Shown here piece after piece: positions 15,957 through 25,740 of a stretch of 40,064 bases of DNA. Below the pieces are notes generated by a model that did no database searches, had not been told where the DNA came from, and was given only the letters and a program-made list of their open reading frames with translations. Every line of letters starts with the position of its first letter. The stretch's first letter is position 1. Both the position numbers and the translations under genes were made by a program. Origin of the DNA: Rhodospirillales bacterium (lineage in GTDB: Bacteria; Pseudomonadota; Alphaproteobacteria; Acetobacterales; Acetobacteraceae); NCBI GenBank assembly GCA_025352565.1, contig JANXTF010000075.1:1-40064 (forward strand), in the 5' to 3' direction.

Positions 15957-16430
15957 TCATCGGGCGGCGGGCCGATCGGGGCGCTCCCCTTGGTCGCGGG
16001 GCGTGCGATCGAGCGTCATCCATTTGCCGTCGGCTTGGCCAAGACGAAAACCATAGCGAACGTAAAGCGCGTGCGCGTCGGCGGTTGTGAGCGTCCAATT
16101 GAGGATTGTCGCGAGTTCCGGATGCGCCAGGATTGTTTCGACCAATGCCGTCCCGAGGCCGAGACCGCGCGAGGCGGGGTCGATAAACACGTCGCCGAGA
16201 TGGGCGCGAAAGGTGTAGTCGGTGAGCACCCGGCCAAAACCGGCCTGCGTGCCGTCCGTGGCGTAGATGCCGAAGCACAGGCAGTTGGCCCAGCTTCTCT
16301 CCGTGAGGGCGCGCGGCCGGCCGGCCGCCCAGTAAACTCCCGCCAGCGAGCCGTGGACGAAGTCCATGTTCAGGCGCTCGCGATCGTCGCTGATCACATA
16401 CCCGTTCGACAGCGCGACCGCATGGACCAT
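15957..16430 (-). CDS. GNAT-family N-acetyltransferase
   Basis: The 157-residue protein has the GNAT acetyl-CoA-binding motif A (GDVFIDPASRGLGLGTALVE) and a C-terminal motif-B-like segment (DAHALYVRYGFRLG). The acceptor is unknown. The ATG at 16430 is preferred over 16475 because the upstream start would overlap the 3' end of the acyl-CoA synthetase gene, while 16430 leaves a 31-bp gap and gives the normal N-terminus. It may be co-transcribed with that gene. Confidence 0.85.
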   Translation of the reverse strand: MVHAVALSNGYVISDDRERLNMDFVHGSLAGVYWAAGRPRALTERSWANCLCFGIYATDGTQAGFGRVLTDYTFRAHLGDVFIDPASRGLGLGTALVETILAHPELATILNWTLTTADAHALYVRYGFRLGQADGKWMTLDRTPRDQGERPDRPAAR

Positions 16431-16461
16431 CAAAGCGGCTCCGCGCGATGAAAAGACGTGC

Positions 16462-18150
16462 TCACCCCGGCGCATCCAGCGCCGGCCGATGCGCCTGGAT
16501 CACCAGATGGCGGCGGATCTTCTGAGTCGCCGTCAAAAGACCGTTCTCGATGGTGAACGGCTCAACCAGCGCGTGCCGGCGGATGCGTTCGGTCACCGAC
16601 AGCCCCTGGTTCACCCGCTTCACCGCCGCCGCCACCGCCGCCGCATCGGTGTCCGCGGCCGCGACAATCAGGGCCGCGAGGCCCGCGCGGCCATCGCCCG
16701 CCACCACCGCCTGCGCGATCGCCGGCTCGGCCGAGAGCAAGCCTTCGACCCGCGCGGGTGAAATGTTCTCGCCGCCTGACAGCACGATCATGTCGCGCTT
16801 GCGGTCGGTGATGGTGAGGAAGCCGCGTGCGTCGAGGCGGCCGATATCGCCGGTGTGCAGCCAGCCGCCATGGATCGCCTGGGCGGTTTCGGCCGGACGC
16901 CGCCAATAGCCGTCCATCACCAATTCGCCGCGCACCAGGATTTCGCCGTCATCGGCGATGCGGAGTTCGACGCCGGTGAGCGGTCGGCCCACCGTCTCGA
17001 TATCGGTGGCGCCGCGTGTGTTCGCCGAGATCACCGGGCCGGCCTCGGTCTGGCCGTAGCCTTGCAGCAGTTCGATGCCGAGACCCATGAAGAAGCGGCC
17101 GACTTCCGGCTCCAGCCGCGCCCCGCCCGACATGGCGGCGCGGAACCTGCCGCCGAAGCGGGCGCGGACCTTTCTCCGCACCAGGATTTCGAGCAGCAAA
17201 TCGAGCGGCTTTTCCGCCAGGGACAATCCGGTCTCGGCGCGTTTGCGGCCGAGTTCGATGGCGCGGTGGAACAGCGTCCGCCGCCATGCCGGTTCGCGGT
17301 CGATCTGGGCGAGGATGCGGGCGCGGATGATTTCCAGGATGCGCGGAACGAAGGTCATGATGGTGGGGCGAACGGCGGCCATGTCGGCGCCGAGATGCTC
17401 CATGCCGCGGCAATAGGCGACCTCGGTGCCGAGGCTGAGCAGGAAGAACTGGCCGGCGGTGTGCTCGTAGGCGTGGGACAGCGGCAGGAACGAGAGATAG
17501 GTCTCGTTCGAAAGATCGAGCGGATGCACCAGGTCATAGGCGCCGTGGCAGTTGGCCAGGATGGCGCGGTGCGGCAGCATCACGCCGCGCGGCTGGCCGC
17601 CGGTGCCGGAGGTGTAGATGAGGCAGGCCAGCGCGCCGGAGGGGATTTCCCCCGCCTCGGCCTCGATATCGGCGGGGTCGGTGGCGTCGCGCGCCAAATC
17701 GGCCCATGGCAGAACGCGCAGGCCGGCGCGCGCGAAGGGCTCCATGGTGACCAACAGATCGAGTACCCCGGCCTCGGCGACATTTCCTGCCAGCGCCGCT
17801 GTGGAGACGATCGCCGCGCGGGCGCCGCTGTCGCGCAGGATGTGGGCGTGGTCGGCAAGGGTGTTGGTGATATAGGCGGGCACCGGCACGGCGCGGATGG
17901 CCATGAGCGCCACTTCGGCGATCGGGTATTCCGGGCGGTTCTCGGACACGATCATCACGCGGTCCCCGGCCGAGATGCCGGCTTCGCGCAGGCGGCGGCC
18001 GGCCGAGGCCGCCTGGCGGGCGAACTGGCTCCAGGTGGTGGTATGCCACGCATCGTCATGGAAGGCGCGCAGCATCGGGCGATCGGGCCAGCGCCGGGCC
18101 CGCTCGAACATCATCGCGGCCAGGTTAGGCCCCGTCGTGTAGCTCTCCAC
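16462..18150 (-). CDS. Long-chain acyl-CoA synthetase (FadD15-like, AMP-binding)
   Basis: The 562-residue ANL-superfamily ligase activates a fatty acid through an acyl-adenylate to acyl-CoA. Core motifs are IYTSGTGGQPRGVMLPHR (P-loop in the form usual for the FadD15 subgroup), GYGQTEAGPV, HTGDIGRLD, and ITDRKRDMIVLSGGENISP. The C-terminal catalytic lysine lies in LLTATQKIRRH. The protein is somewhat shorter than typical 600-residue members. It diverges from the oligoendopeptidase gene with 83 bp between the starts. The chain length of its substrate cannot be read from sequence. Confidence 0.9.
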   Translation of the reverse strand: MESYTTGPNLAAMMFERARRWPDRPMLRAFHDDAWHTTTWSQFARQAASAGRRLREAGISAGDRVMIVSENRPEYPIAEVALMAIRAVPVPAYITNTLADHAHILRDSGARAAIVSTAALAGNVAEAGVLDLLVTMEPFARAGLRVLPWADLARDATDPADIEAEAGEIPSGALACLIYTSGTGGQPRGVMLPHRAILANCHGAYDLVHPLDLSNETYLSFLPLSHAYEHTAGQFFLLSLGTEVAYCRGMEHLGADMAAVRPTIMTFVPRILEIIRARILAQIDREPAWRRTLFHRAIELGRKRAETGLSLAEKPLDLLLEILVRRKVRARFGGRFRAAMSGGARLEPEVGRFFMGLGIELLQGYGQTEAGPVISANTRGATDIETVGRPLTGVELRIADDGEILVRGELVMDGYWRRPAETAQAIHGGWLHTGDIGRLDARGFLTITDRKRDMIVLSGGENISPARVEGLLSAEPAIAQAVVAGDGRAGLAALIVAAADTDAAAVAAAVKRVNQGLSVTERIRRHALVEPFTIENGLLTATQKIRRHLVIQAHRPALDAPG

Positions 18151-18233
18151 CGCACGTCCTCCCGCTCCGCCCCTTTGACGGCGTGCGAAGCTGCTTACAT
18201 CCAGTCTCGCTTCAGCAGAACAGGATATCCTCG

Positions 18234-20015
18234 ATGCCCGACGGACACGCGGCCGCCGCCGCCCTGCCTAAGTGGGATTTGCGCGATCTCTATCCCGCAC
18301 CCGACAGCGCCGAACTCGCGGCCGACCTGCGGCGCGCCGAACAGGCCGCCGGTGCTTTCACCGCCGCCCATGCCGGCAAGCTGGCGGGGGCGTCGGGTGC
18401 CGCGCTGGCGGACGCCTTGGCCGAGTTCGAGCGGATCGACGAGATTCTGGGACGGGTCATGTCCTACGCCCAGCTGATGTTCGCGGGCGACGGCACCGAT
18501 CCGGTGATCGGCAGCTTCTACCAGTCGATGACCGAGCGGGTGACCGCGATCAGCAGCGACCTGATCTTCTTCAGCCTGGAACTCAACCGCATCGACGAGG
18601 CGGTGCTGGAGCAGAAGCTGGCGGACCCAGCCCTTGCCCGGTGGCGCCCGTGGCTGCGCGACCTCCGCGTGTTCCGCGCGCACCAGCTTTCCGACGATCT
18701 GGAGAAGCTGCTGCACGAGAAGGAGGTCACCGGGCGTTCGGCCTGGTCGCGGCTGTTCGACGAGACCATCGCGGGGCTGCGGGTGCCGTTGCTGGGCGAG
18801 GACCTGACCGTCAGCGCCGCCCTGAACAAGCTGTCGGACACCGATCGCGCGGTGCGCGAGGGCGCTGCCCATGCCATCGGCGAGGTGTTCGCCAGGAATG
18901 CCCGGTTGTTCGCGCTGATCACCAACACGCTGGCCAAGGACAAGGAGATCGTCGACACGTGGCGCCACTACCCGCGCCCCGCCAGCTCCCGCAATCGCTC
19001 CAACATGGTCGAGGACGAGGTGGTGGACGCGCTGGTCTCGGCGGTGACGTCGGATTTCCCGCGCCTGTCGCATCGCTACTACGCGCTGAAGGCGAAGTGG
19101 CTCGGGCTGGAGAAGCTGCAGCACTGGGACCGCAACGCGCCGCTGCCGGAGGATGGCGACCGCCGCGTGACGTGGCCCGAGGCGCGCGACCAGGTGCTCG
19201 CGGCGTACGCGGCGTTCTCGCCGGAACTTGGGGAGGTGGGGCGCCGGTTCTTCGACGCGCCCTGGATCGACGCCGAATTGCGGGAAGGCAAGTCGGGCGG
19301 CGCGTTCGCGCACCCCACGGTGCCCTCCGTGCATCCGTATTTGCTGGTCAACTTCCATGGCCGCACGCGTGACGTGATGACGCTGGCGCATGAGCTTGGG
19401 CATGGGGTGCATCAGATACTGGCGGCGCGGCAGGGTTACCTGATGTCGAGCACGCCGCTCACCTTGGCCGAGACGGCCAGCGTGTTCGGTGAGATGCTGA
19501 CGTTTCGGGCGCTGCTGGATGCCGAGACCGATCCGGCGCGGCGGCGGATCATGCTCGTGGGCAAGGTCGAGGACATGCTGAACACGGTGGTGCGGCAAAT
19601 CGCGTTCTACCAGTTCGAGCAGCGCCTGCATGACGAGCGCCGGCATGGCGAGATCACGGCCGACAAGATCGGCGAGATCTGGATGAAGGTGCAGGCCGAG
19701 AGCCTCGGGCCGGCGTTCGAGTTCCTGCCGGAATACAACGTGTTCTGGGCCTATGTGCCGCATTTCGTGCATTCGCCGTTCTATGTGTACGCTTATGCGT
19801 TCGGGGATTGCCTGGTGAATGCGCTGTATGCGGTGTTCCAGGGCGGCCATCCCGGATTCCAGCAGAAATACCTCGACATGCTGCGCGCCGGCGGCACCAG
19901 GCGGCACAAGGAGCTGCTGGCGCCGTTCGGCCTCGACGCATCGGACCCGGCGTTCTGGCGGCGTGGGCTCGATGTGATTTCGGGCTTCATCGACGAGCTG
20001 GAGGCGCTCGGCTGA
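18234..20015 (+). CDS. pepF: M3-family oligoendopeptidase F
   Basis: This 593-residue cytosolic zinc metallopeptidase cleaves short peptides. The HEXXH motif is HELGH at residues 386-390, and the third zinc ligand probably lies in LAETASVFGEML about 25 residues on. The N-terminal helical half starts WDLRDLYPAPDS, typical of the PepF/M3B group. Start ATG 18234 fits the family start. Its TGA overlaps the ATG of the next gene (TGATG), so the two are translationally coupled. Confidence 0.94.
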   Translation: MPDGHAAAAALPKWDLRDLYPAPDSAELAADLRRAEQAAGAFTAAHAGKLAGASGAALADALAEFERIDEILGRVMSYAQLMFAGDGTDPVIGSFYQSMTERVTAISSDLIFFSLELNRIDEAVLEQKLADPALARWRPWLRDLRVFRAHQLSDDLEKLLHEKEVTGRSAWSRLFDETIAGLRVPLLGEDLTVSAALNKLSDTDRAVREGAAHAIGEVFARNARLFALITNTLAKDKEIVDTWRHYPRPASSRNRSNMVEDEVVDALVSAVTSDFPRLSHRYYALKAKWLGLEKLQHWDRNAPLPEDGDRRVTWPEARDQVLAAYAAFSPELGEVGRRFFDAPWIDAELREGKSGGAFAHPTVPSVHPYLLVNFHGRTRDVMTLAHELGHGVHQILAARQGYLMSSTPLTLAETASVFGEMLTFRALLDAETDPARRRIMLVGKVEDMLNTVVRQIAFYQFEQRLHDERRHGEITADKIGEIWMKVQAESLGPAFEFLPEYNVFWAYVPHFVHSPFYVYAYAFGDCLVNALYAVFQGGHPGFQQKYLDMLRAGGTRRHKELLAPFGLDASDPAFWRRGLDVISGFIDELEALG

Positions 20016-21364
20016 TGGCCGACGACAAGGCGTCGCTGTTTGGCGAGGTGCGGCGCTTCGCCCGCACCTCGGGGGCCATGGGCGGGATCGCGGCACGGAT
20101 GGTGGGCGCGCGGGCCTTCGGCATCAAGACCGACAAGGCGGCGCACGCGGAGGATCTGAGGACCATCCTCGGCGGGCTGAAAGGGCCGCTGATGAAGGTG
20201 GCGCAGTTCCTGACCACGATCCCGGACGCGCTGCCGCCGGAATACGCCGAGGAATTGTCGCAGCTTCAGGCCAACGCCCCGGCGATGGGGCCAGGCTTCG
20301 TGCGCCGGCGGATGCAGAGCGAGCTGGGGCCGGACTGGCGGCGCAAATTCGCCACCTTCGATGAGACGGCGGCGGCGGCGGCGAGCCTGGGGCAGGTCCA
20401 CAAGGCCACCTTGCCGGATGGCACGCTGGTCGCCTGCAAGCTGCAATATCCGGACATGCCAAGTACGGTGGAGGCAGACCTCAAACAGCTGAAGCTCGCC
20501 ATGGCGCTGTATCGGCGCATGGACAACGCGATCCATCACGAGGACATCTATGTCGAGCTGGCGGAGCGGCTGCGCGAGGAGCTGGACTACACGCGCGAGG
20601 CGGCGCAGATGCGCCTGTATGCCTTCATGCTGCGGGACGAGCCGGATGTGCATATCCCGGTCCCGATCGAGGGGTATTGCACCAGGCGCCTGCTGACGAT
20701 GACGTGGCTCGAGGGCCGGCCGCTGATGGCCCGGCTGGCGGAGAAGCCGCCGCTGGAGGAGCGCAACCGCATCGCGACCGCGTTGTTCCGGGGTTGGTAT
20801 GTGCCGCTGTACCGCTACGGCGTGATCCATGGCGACCCGCATCTGGGCAACTACCAGGTGCGGCCGGACGGCAGCGTGAACCTGTTCGATTTCGGCGCCA
20901 TCCGCGCCTTCCCCGCGAAATTCGTGCGCGGCGTGATCGATCTGTACGAGGCGGTGCGCGACGGCGACGACGCCAAGGCCTACGAGGCCTACCGCGCCTG
21001 GGGCTTCGGCGACATGAACCGCGAGAAGATGGACGTGCTGAACGAATGGGCGCGGTTCATCTACGAGCCGCTGATCCAGGACCGCGTGCGGCGCATCCAG
21101 GACGATGACGACCCGCAATTCGGCCGTGCGGTGGTCGAGCGCGTCCATGCCGGGCTGAAGCGCACCGGCGGCGTGCGCCCGCCGCGCGAATTCGTGCTGA
21201 TGGACCGCAGCGCCATCGGCCTGGGCAGCGTGTTCCTGCGGCTCGGGGCGGAGCTGAACTGGTCGCGGCTGTTCCGCGGGCTGGTGGCCGATTTCGACAC
21301 CGAGGCGCTTGCGGCACGGCAGGCGGCGGCACTCGCGGAGGCGGGGGTGCCGACGGGGGGATAG
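20015..21364 (+). CDS. ABC1/UbiB-family atypical kinase-like protein
   Basis: The 449-residue protein has the UbiB/ADCK protein-kinase-like fold. The KxGQ motif appears as KVAQ (KGPLMKVAQF), so the glycine is alanine. Further motifs are the alanine-rich loop (AAAASLGQVHKATL), the ATP-binding lysine (VACKLQYP), the catalytic HGDPHLGNY and the metal-binding DFG (FDFGAIRAF). Family members support ubiquinone synthesis or lipid homeostasis as ATPases. No other ubiquinone genes are nearby, so it may be a paralogue and not ubiB itself. It overlaps pepF by one base at the stop/start junction. Confidence 0.88.
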   Translation: MADDKASLFGEVRRFARTSGAMGGIAARMVGARAFGIKTDKAAHAEDLRTILGGLKGPLMKVAQFLTTIPDALPPEYAEELSQLQANAPAMGPGFVRRRMQSELGPDWRRKFATFDETAAAAASLGQVHKATLPDGTLVACKLQYPDMPSTVEADLKQLKLAMALYRRMDNAIHHEDIYVELAERLREELDYTREAAQMRLYAFMLRDEPDVHIPVPIEGYCTRRLLTMTWLEGRPLMARLAEKPPLEERNRIATALFRGWYVPLYRYGVIHGDPHLGNYQVRPDGSVNLFDFGAIRAFPAKFVRGVIDLYEAVRDGDDAKAYEAYRAWGFGDMNREKMDVLNEWARFIYEPLIQDRVRRIQDDDDPQFGRAVVERVHAGLKRTGGVRPPREFVLMDRSAIGLGSVFLRLGAELNWSRLFRGLVADFDTEALAARQAAALAEAGVPTGG

Positions 21365-21424
21365 CAGGCACCCGCGAATGGCGGGCGCGCGCGCCATTGC
21401 GCGGTGGCGAGAACGGATTGCGGC

Positions 21425-22306
21425 CTACTCCACGTTGGCGACCTGCTCCCGCAACTGCTCGATGGTCGCCTTCAGCTTCAGGCCGGTCGCGGTGAGCGGG
21501 ATGGAAGCCGACTTGCTGCACAGCGTGTTGGCCTCGCGGTTGAACTCCTGGACCAGGAAATCCAGCCGCCTTCCCACCTGGGCACCTTCGGCCAGCAGCA
21601 CACGGGCCGCGGCGATATGGCTGTGCAGGCGGTCCAGCTCCTCGCGCACATCCGACCGCGCGGCCAGCAACCCCACTTCCTGCGCGATGCGCTCCTCGGG
21701 CAGAGCGGGCGCGCTGGCGAGCAGGGCGGCGAGGTTCTCCATCATGCGGGCGCGCTGGGCCTGGGGCTGGTCGGCGGCCTCCAGCGTCGCCTGCAGGTGC
21801 AGCGCCTCGATCTCGTCGAGCAGCCGGCTCGCGATGGCCGACAGCCTGCCGCCTTCCTCGTTGCGCGATTTCGCCAGTGCCGCGAGCGCCTGCGCGAAGC
21901 CGGCCCGTACGGCGGCGAGGTGTGCCGGCGTGGTCTCGGCCGCCTCGGCGGTGGCGGCACGCAGCACGCCGGGCAGCGCCAGCAGCGCCTCGGCGCGCAC
22001 GGGGGGCGCTCCCGGAATGCGCGCCGCCAGCGCGGTGGCGAGCGCCAGAACCTGCTCCAGCGCCACCGGGTCGGGCGCCATTTTCGGCTGCTCCTCGCGG
22101 CGGATGGTCAGGTTCAGGGTGACGTTGCCGCGCTTCAGCACCGCCGCCGCGTCGGTTTTGAGCAGCGGCTCCAGCGCCTCGAAGCCGCCGGGCAGGCGGA
22201 ACCGCACCTCCAAACCGCGTCCATTGACGCTGCGCAACTCCCACGCCCAGCCGATCGCCTCGCTCGTGCCGTCGGCGCGGGCGAACCCGGTCATGGAGGC
22301 CATCAT
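21425..22306 (-). CDS. yicC: YicC-family endoribonuclease
   Basis: The roughly 293-residue protein has the N-terminal YicC signature MTGFAR followed by WELRSVNGRGLEVRFRLP. It ends with the DUF1732 region (LDFLVQEFNREANTLCSKS). The Escherichia coli relative is an endoribonuclease affecting small-RNA stability. It is the last gene of the fabD-to-yicC block and starts next to the mltG stop. Several ATGs are possible (22315, 22306, 22303). I prefer 22306 because GAGG, overlapping the mltG stop, is correctly spaced for it. In many relatives gmk follows; here the next gene is convergent. Confidence 0.92.
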   Translation of the reverse strand: MMASMTGFARADGTSEAIGWAWELRSVNGRGLEVRFRLPGGFEALEPLLKTDAAAVLKRGNVTLNLTIRREEQPKMAPDPVALEQVLALATALAARIPGAPPVRAEALLALPGVLRAATAEAAETTPAHLAAVRAGFAQALAALAKSRNEEGGRLSAIASRLLDEIEALHLQATLEAADQPQAQRARMMENLAALLASAPALPEERIAQEVGLLAARSDVREELDRLHSHIAAARVLLAEGAQVGRRLDFLVQEFNREANTLCSKSASIPLTATGLKLKATIEQLREQVANVE

Positions 22307-22317
22307 GGCGGTCATCC

Positions 22318-23325
22318 TCAGCGGTTCGGCGGAACAGGCGGGCGGCGCGGTTCGCCGCGCTGGATCGTCCGCCAGCGCACGACGTTGCGATCGTGCTCCT
22401 CGTTGGTGCGGGCGAACACATGGCCGCCGGTGCCGTCGGCCACGAAATACAGATCGTCGCTGACGATCGGGTGGGCCGAGGCGTGCAGCGCGGCCACGCC
22501 GGGACTGTCGATCGGGCCGGGCGGCAGGCCAGTCACGCGATAGGTGTTGTACGGGTTGTCACGGTCGAGATCGGCACGGGTCAGGCCGCGATCGTTGGTG
22601 TCCGTGCCGCCCGACACGGCATAGGCGACCGTGGGGTCCGCCTGGAGCTTCATGCCGAGCCGCAGCCGGTTGATATACACAGCGGCCACGTGCGGGCGTT
22701 CGGCGGCATGGGACGTCTCGCGCTCGACGATGCTGGCCAGCGTGAGCAATTGCTGCGCGCTGGCGAGCGGGAGGCCGGGGGCGCGCCCGGCCCATTCCTC
22801 GGCCAGCGCCTTGTCCATGGCGGCAGCGGCGCGCGCCAGCACCGAGTCGCGGGTCGCGCCACGCTCATACGAATAGGTGTTGGGCAGCACGCCGCCCTCG
22901 TTCGGGATCGGCGTCTCGCCCGTCAGCACGTCGGTGCGTTGCAGCAATTGGGCGATCTGCGCGGCGGTCAGCCCCTCGGGGATGGTCAGGCGGTGCTGCA
23001 CCGGATGCGCGGTCCGCAGGATCGCGAGCACGTCACGCAATTTGGCACCGGCGGGAAACGCGAACTCGCCCGCGTGCAGCGGACCATCGTTGCGGGTGAC
23101 GAGAGCGGCGACGCGGAATTCCCGCTCGTCGCGGATCACCCCGGCGGCCGCCAGCGCCTCGCCGATCTGCGCGGGGCCGCCGCGCGGCACCACCACGCTG
23201 GCCGGGGCCATTAGCGGCCCGTCGAGCTCGTATCGGGTGGTGGCGATGCGGTAGATGCCGCCGATCACCACCGACAGCACCAGCACCACGGGCAGCGCCA
23301 CCGCGAGGAGGCTGCCGCGTGCCAT
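22318..23325 (-). CDS. mltG: Endolytic murein transglycosylase MltG
   Basis: The 335-residue inner-membrane protein cleaves nascent peptidoglycan glycan strands. One N-terminal transmembrane segment (about residues 5-25: LLAVALPVVLVLSVVIGG) is followed by a LysM-like region and the YceG catalytic domain. The family glutamate lies in LASIVERETS, with NTYSYERGA and NPYNTYRVTGLPPGPIDSPG downstream. It lies 6 bp after fabF, the usual alphaproteobacterial order fabF-mltG-yicC. Confidence 0.95.
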   Translation of the reverse strand: MARGSLLAVALPVVLVLSVVIGGIYRIATTRYELDGPLMAPASVVVPRGGPAQIGEALAAAGVIRDEREFRVAALVTRNDGPLHAGEFAFPAGAKLRDVLAILRTAHPVQHRLTIPEGLTAAQIAQLLQRTDVLTGETPIPNEGGVLPNTYSYERGATRDSVLARAAAAMDKALAEEWAGRAPGLPLASAQQLLTLASIVERETSHAAERPHVAAVYINRLRLGMKLQADPTVAYAVSGGTDTNDRGLTRADLDRDNPYNTYRVTGLPPGPIDSPGVAALHASAHPIVSDDLYFVADGTGGHVFARTNEEHDRNVVRWRTIQRGEPRRPPVPPNR

Positions 23326-23331
23326 GGCGGG

Positions 23332-24594
23332 TTAGGCGGCCGCCTTGAAGACGATGCTGGCGTTGGTGCCGCCGAAGCCGAAGCTGTTGGACAGCGCCAT
23401 GTGGATCGGCCGCTCCTGCGCGGTGTGCGCCACGCGGTCGATCACGCTGGTACGGCTCGGGTTGTCGAGGTTCAGCGTCGGCGGCGCGACGCCGTCGCGG
23501 ATGGCCAGGATCGAAAAAATCGCCTCGATCGCGCCAGCCGCGCCCAGCAGATGGCCGGTGGCCGATTTGGTGGACGACATGACGATGTCCTTGGCCGAGT
23601 CGCCGAAGAACCGCTCCACCGCCTCCAGCTCCAGATCGTCGCCGAGCGGGGTGGAGGTGCCGTGCGCGTTCACGTACTGGATGTCGGCCGGCGACAACCC
23701 GCCATTCTTGAGCGCGGCCTTCATCGCCCGGAATGCGCCATTATGGCCTTCCGCCGGCGCCGTGATGTGGTGCGCGTCGCCCGACATGCCGTAGCCGGCG
23801 ATCTCGGCGTAAATCTTGGCTCCGCGCTTCCTGGCGTGCTCGTATTCCTCGAGCACGAGGATGCCCGAGCCCTCGCCCATGACGAAGCCGTCGCGGTCGC
23901 GGTCCCACGGGCGGGAGGCGCGGGTGGGCTCGTCGTTGAACGCGGTGGACAGCGCCCGGCTGGCGCAGAAACCGGCGATGCCGATCATGTTGACGGTGGC
24001 TTCGGCGCCGCCCGCGACCATCACGTCCGCGTCGCCCAACGCGATCAACCGCCCGGCGTCGCCGATGGCATGCACGCCGGTGGCGCATGCCGTGACCACG
24101 GAGTGGTTCGGCCCGCGAAACTGGTATTTGATCGAGACATGGCCCGAGGCGAGGTTCGCCAGCGCGGACGGGATGAAGAATGGGGAAAGGCGGCGGGCCT
24201 TGCCCTCGTTCACCAGAATCGACGCCTCGTAGATGGTCTGCAACCCGCCGATGCCCGACCCGATCATCACGCCGGTGGCGCAGCGATCCTCCTCGTCCTC
24301 AGGCATCCATCCTGAATCCTCGACCGCCTCGGTGGCGGCCACCATGGCGAGTTGGATGAAGCGGTCCATCTTCTTCTGGTCCTTGATCGGGATCCATTCG
24401 GAGATGTCGAGTCCGCCCTCGGCGCGCACGCCGCGCGGCACCTGCCCGGCGATCTTGCAGGGCAGATCGCTCGCGTCGAAGGACTGGATTGCCGCGATGC
24501 CGGAATGCCCTGCGGTCAGCCGTTGCCAGACATGCTCCACGCCCAGCCCAAGCGGGCTGGCGATGCCCATGCCCGTGACGACAACTCGCCGCAT
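23332..24594 (-). CDS. fabF: 3-oxoacyl-[ACP] synthase II (FabF)
   Basis: The 420-residue condensing enzyme elongates acyl-ACP with malonyl-ACP. Active-site residues are C170 (VTACATG), the first histidine in NAHGTSTPLGD and the second in KSATGHLLGAAG. The ATG at 24594 begins MRRVVVTGMG, the standard FabF start; an upstream in-frame start would add 15 non-family residues. It lies 49 bp downstream of acpP on the same strand. Confidence 0.97.
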   Translation of the reverse strand: MRRVVVTGMGIASPLGLGVEHVWQRLTAGHSGIAAIQSFDASDLPCKIAGQVPRGVRAEGGLDISEWIPIKDQKKMDRFIQLAMVAATEAVEDSGWMPEDEEDRCATGVMIGSGIGGLQTIYEASILVNEGKARRLSPFFIPSALANLASGHVSIKYQFRGPNHSVVTACATGVHAIGDAGRLIALGDADVMVAGGAEATVNMIGIAGFCASRALSTAFNDEPTRASRPWDRDRDGFVMGEGSGILVLEEYEHARKRGAKIYAEIAGYGMSGDAHHITAPAEGHNGAFRAMKAALKNGGLSPADIQYVNAHGTSTPLGDDLELEAVERFFGDSAKDIVMSSTKSATGHLLGAAGAIEAIFSILAIRDGVAPPTLNLDNPSRTSVIDRVAHTAQERPIHMALSNSFGFGGTNASIVFKAAA

Positions 24595-24643
24595 CGCAGC
24601 CACCCTATCCTGTTCGTAACCGAGACCGGCGAGCAGCAATTGC

Positions 24644-24883
24644 TCAGGCGGATTTCTGCTTCTCGATGTAGTCGATCGCGTCCTTGACGGTGCTGATCTT
24701 CTCGGCGGCGTCCTCGGGGATCTCGACCGAGAAGGCTTCCTCGAAGGCCATCACCAGTTCGACCGTATCGAGACTGTCGGCACCCAGGTCGTCGATGAAC
24801 GATGCTTCCAGAGTGACCTTGGATTCCTCGACGCCGAGATGCTCGACGACGATCTTCTTCACGCGGTCAGCGATTTCGCTCAT
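24644..24883 (-). CDS. acpP: Acyl carrier protein
   Basis: The 79-residue acidic helical protein has the 4'-phosphopantetheine attachment serine S37 in [16 protein letters not shown]. It shuttles growing acyl chains between the fatty-acid synthase enzymes. It lies between fabG and fabF as in most proteobacteria. The 109 bases upstream contain two small overlapping inverted repeats on the transcribed strand (24912-24927 and 24926-24939) that cannot form together. They might tune readthrough from fabG, but this is weak evidence. Confidence 0.98.
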   Translation of the reverse strand: MSEIADRVKKIVVEHLGVEESKVTLEASFIDDLGADSLDTVELVMAFEEAFSVEIPEDAAEKISTVKDAIDYIEKQKSA

Positions 24884-24992
24884 ATCGTGGGTAGCTCCTG
24901 CCTAAAGGGTTGGAGTTGCGGCACTCCGACCGGGGTCGGGCCGGATAGCACGGTTCCTCCACAGCGCCAACCGCGTAGGGGAGAACCAGTGA

Positions 24993-25730
24993 TCACGGCA
25001 TCGCCATGCCGCCATTCACGTGCAAGGTGGCGCCGGTGATCCACGCGGCTTCGTCGCTGGCGAGGTAAACCACCGACGATGCGATATCGTCCGGGTGGCC
25101 GAGTCGGCCCAGCGGGATGGCCTCGGCGAGCTTGGCTTTCTGCGCGTCGGACAGCACGTGGGTCATCGGCGTGTCGATGAAGCCGGGCGCCACCACGTTG
25201 ACCGTGACGCCGCGCGAGGCGACTTCCTGGGCCAGCGCCTTGCTCATGCCCACAAGGCCGGCCTTGGCGGCCGCATAGTTGGCCTGGCCCGCGTTGCCGG
25301 TGGTGCCCACGATGGACGAGATGCCAATGATGCGGCCCGCGCGGCGGCGCAGCATCCCGCGCAACGCGGCGCGCGCAAGGCGGAACGGCGCGCTGAGATC
25401 GACGTCGAGCACGGTCTGCCAGTCCTCGTCCTTCATCCGCAGCGCCAGCATGTCGCGGGTCAGGCCGGCATTGTTGACCAGGATGTGCAGCGGCCCGGCG
25501 GCCGCCTCGCTGGCCGCGACCAGCGCGTCGGCGGCGGCGGGATCGCGCAGGTCGGCCGGGCAGACATGGGCGCGCTCGCCGAGTTCGGCCGCCAGCGCGT
25601 CGAGCGCGTCGCGCCGCGTGCCGGACAACGCCACGATCGCACCTTGACCGTGCAGCGCGCGGGCAATCGCCGAACCGATGCCGCCCGAGGCGCCAGTGAC
25701 CAGGGCCGTCTTGCCATCGAGCCGGAACAT
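24993..25730 (-). CDS. fabG: 3-oxoacyl-[ACP] reductase (FabG)
   Basis: This 245-residue short-chain dehydrogenase/reductase reduces 3-oxoacyl-ACP with NADPH. It shows the TGASGGIG cofactor motif, NNAG, the catalytic serine in GISSIVG, and YAAAK with the catalytic tyrosine and lysine. The C-terminal WITGATLHVNGGMAMP is characteristic of FabG. It is 10 bp downstream of fabD and is likely in one operon with it. Confidence 0.97.
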   Translation of the reverse strand: MFRLDGKTALVTGASGGIGSAIARALHGQGAIVALSGTRRDALDALAAELGERAHVCPADLRDPAAADALVAASEAAAGPLHILVNNAGLTRDMLALRMKDEDWQTVLDVDLSAPFRLARAALRGMLRRRAGRIIGISSIVGTTGNAGQANYAAAKAGLVGMSKALAQEVASRGVTVNVVAPGFIDTPMTHVLSDAQKAKLAEAIPLGRLGHPDDIASSVVYLASDEAAWITGATLHVNGGMAMP

Positions 25731-25740
25731 GCGCGGCGTC

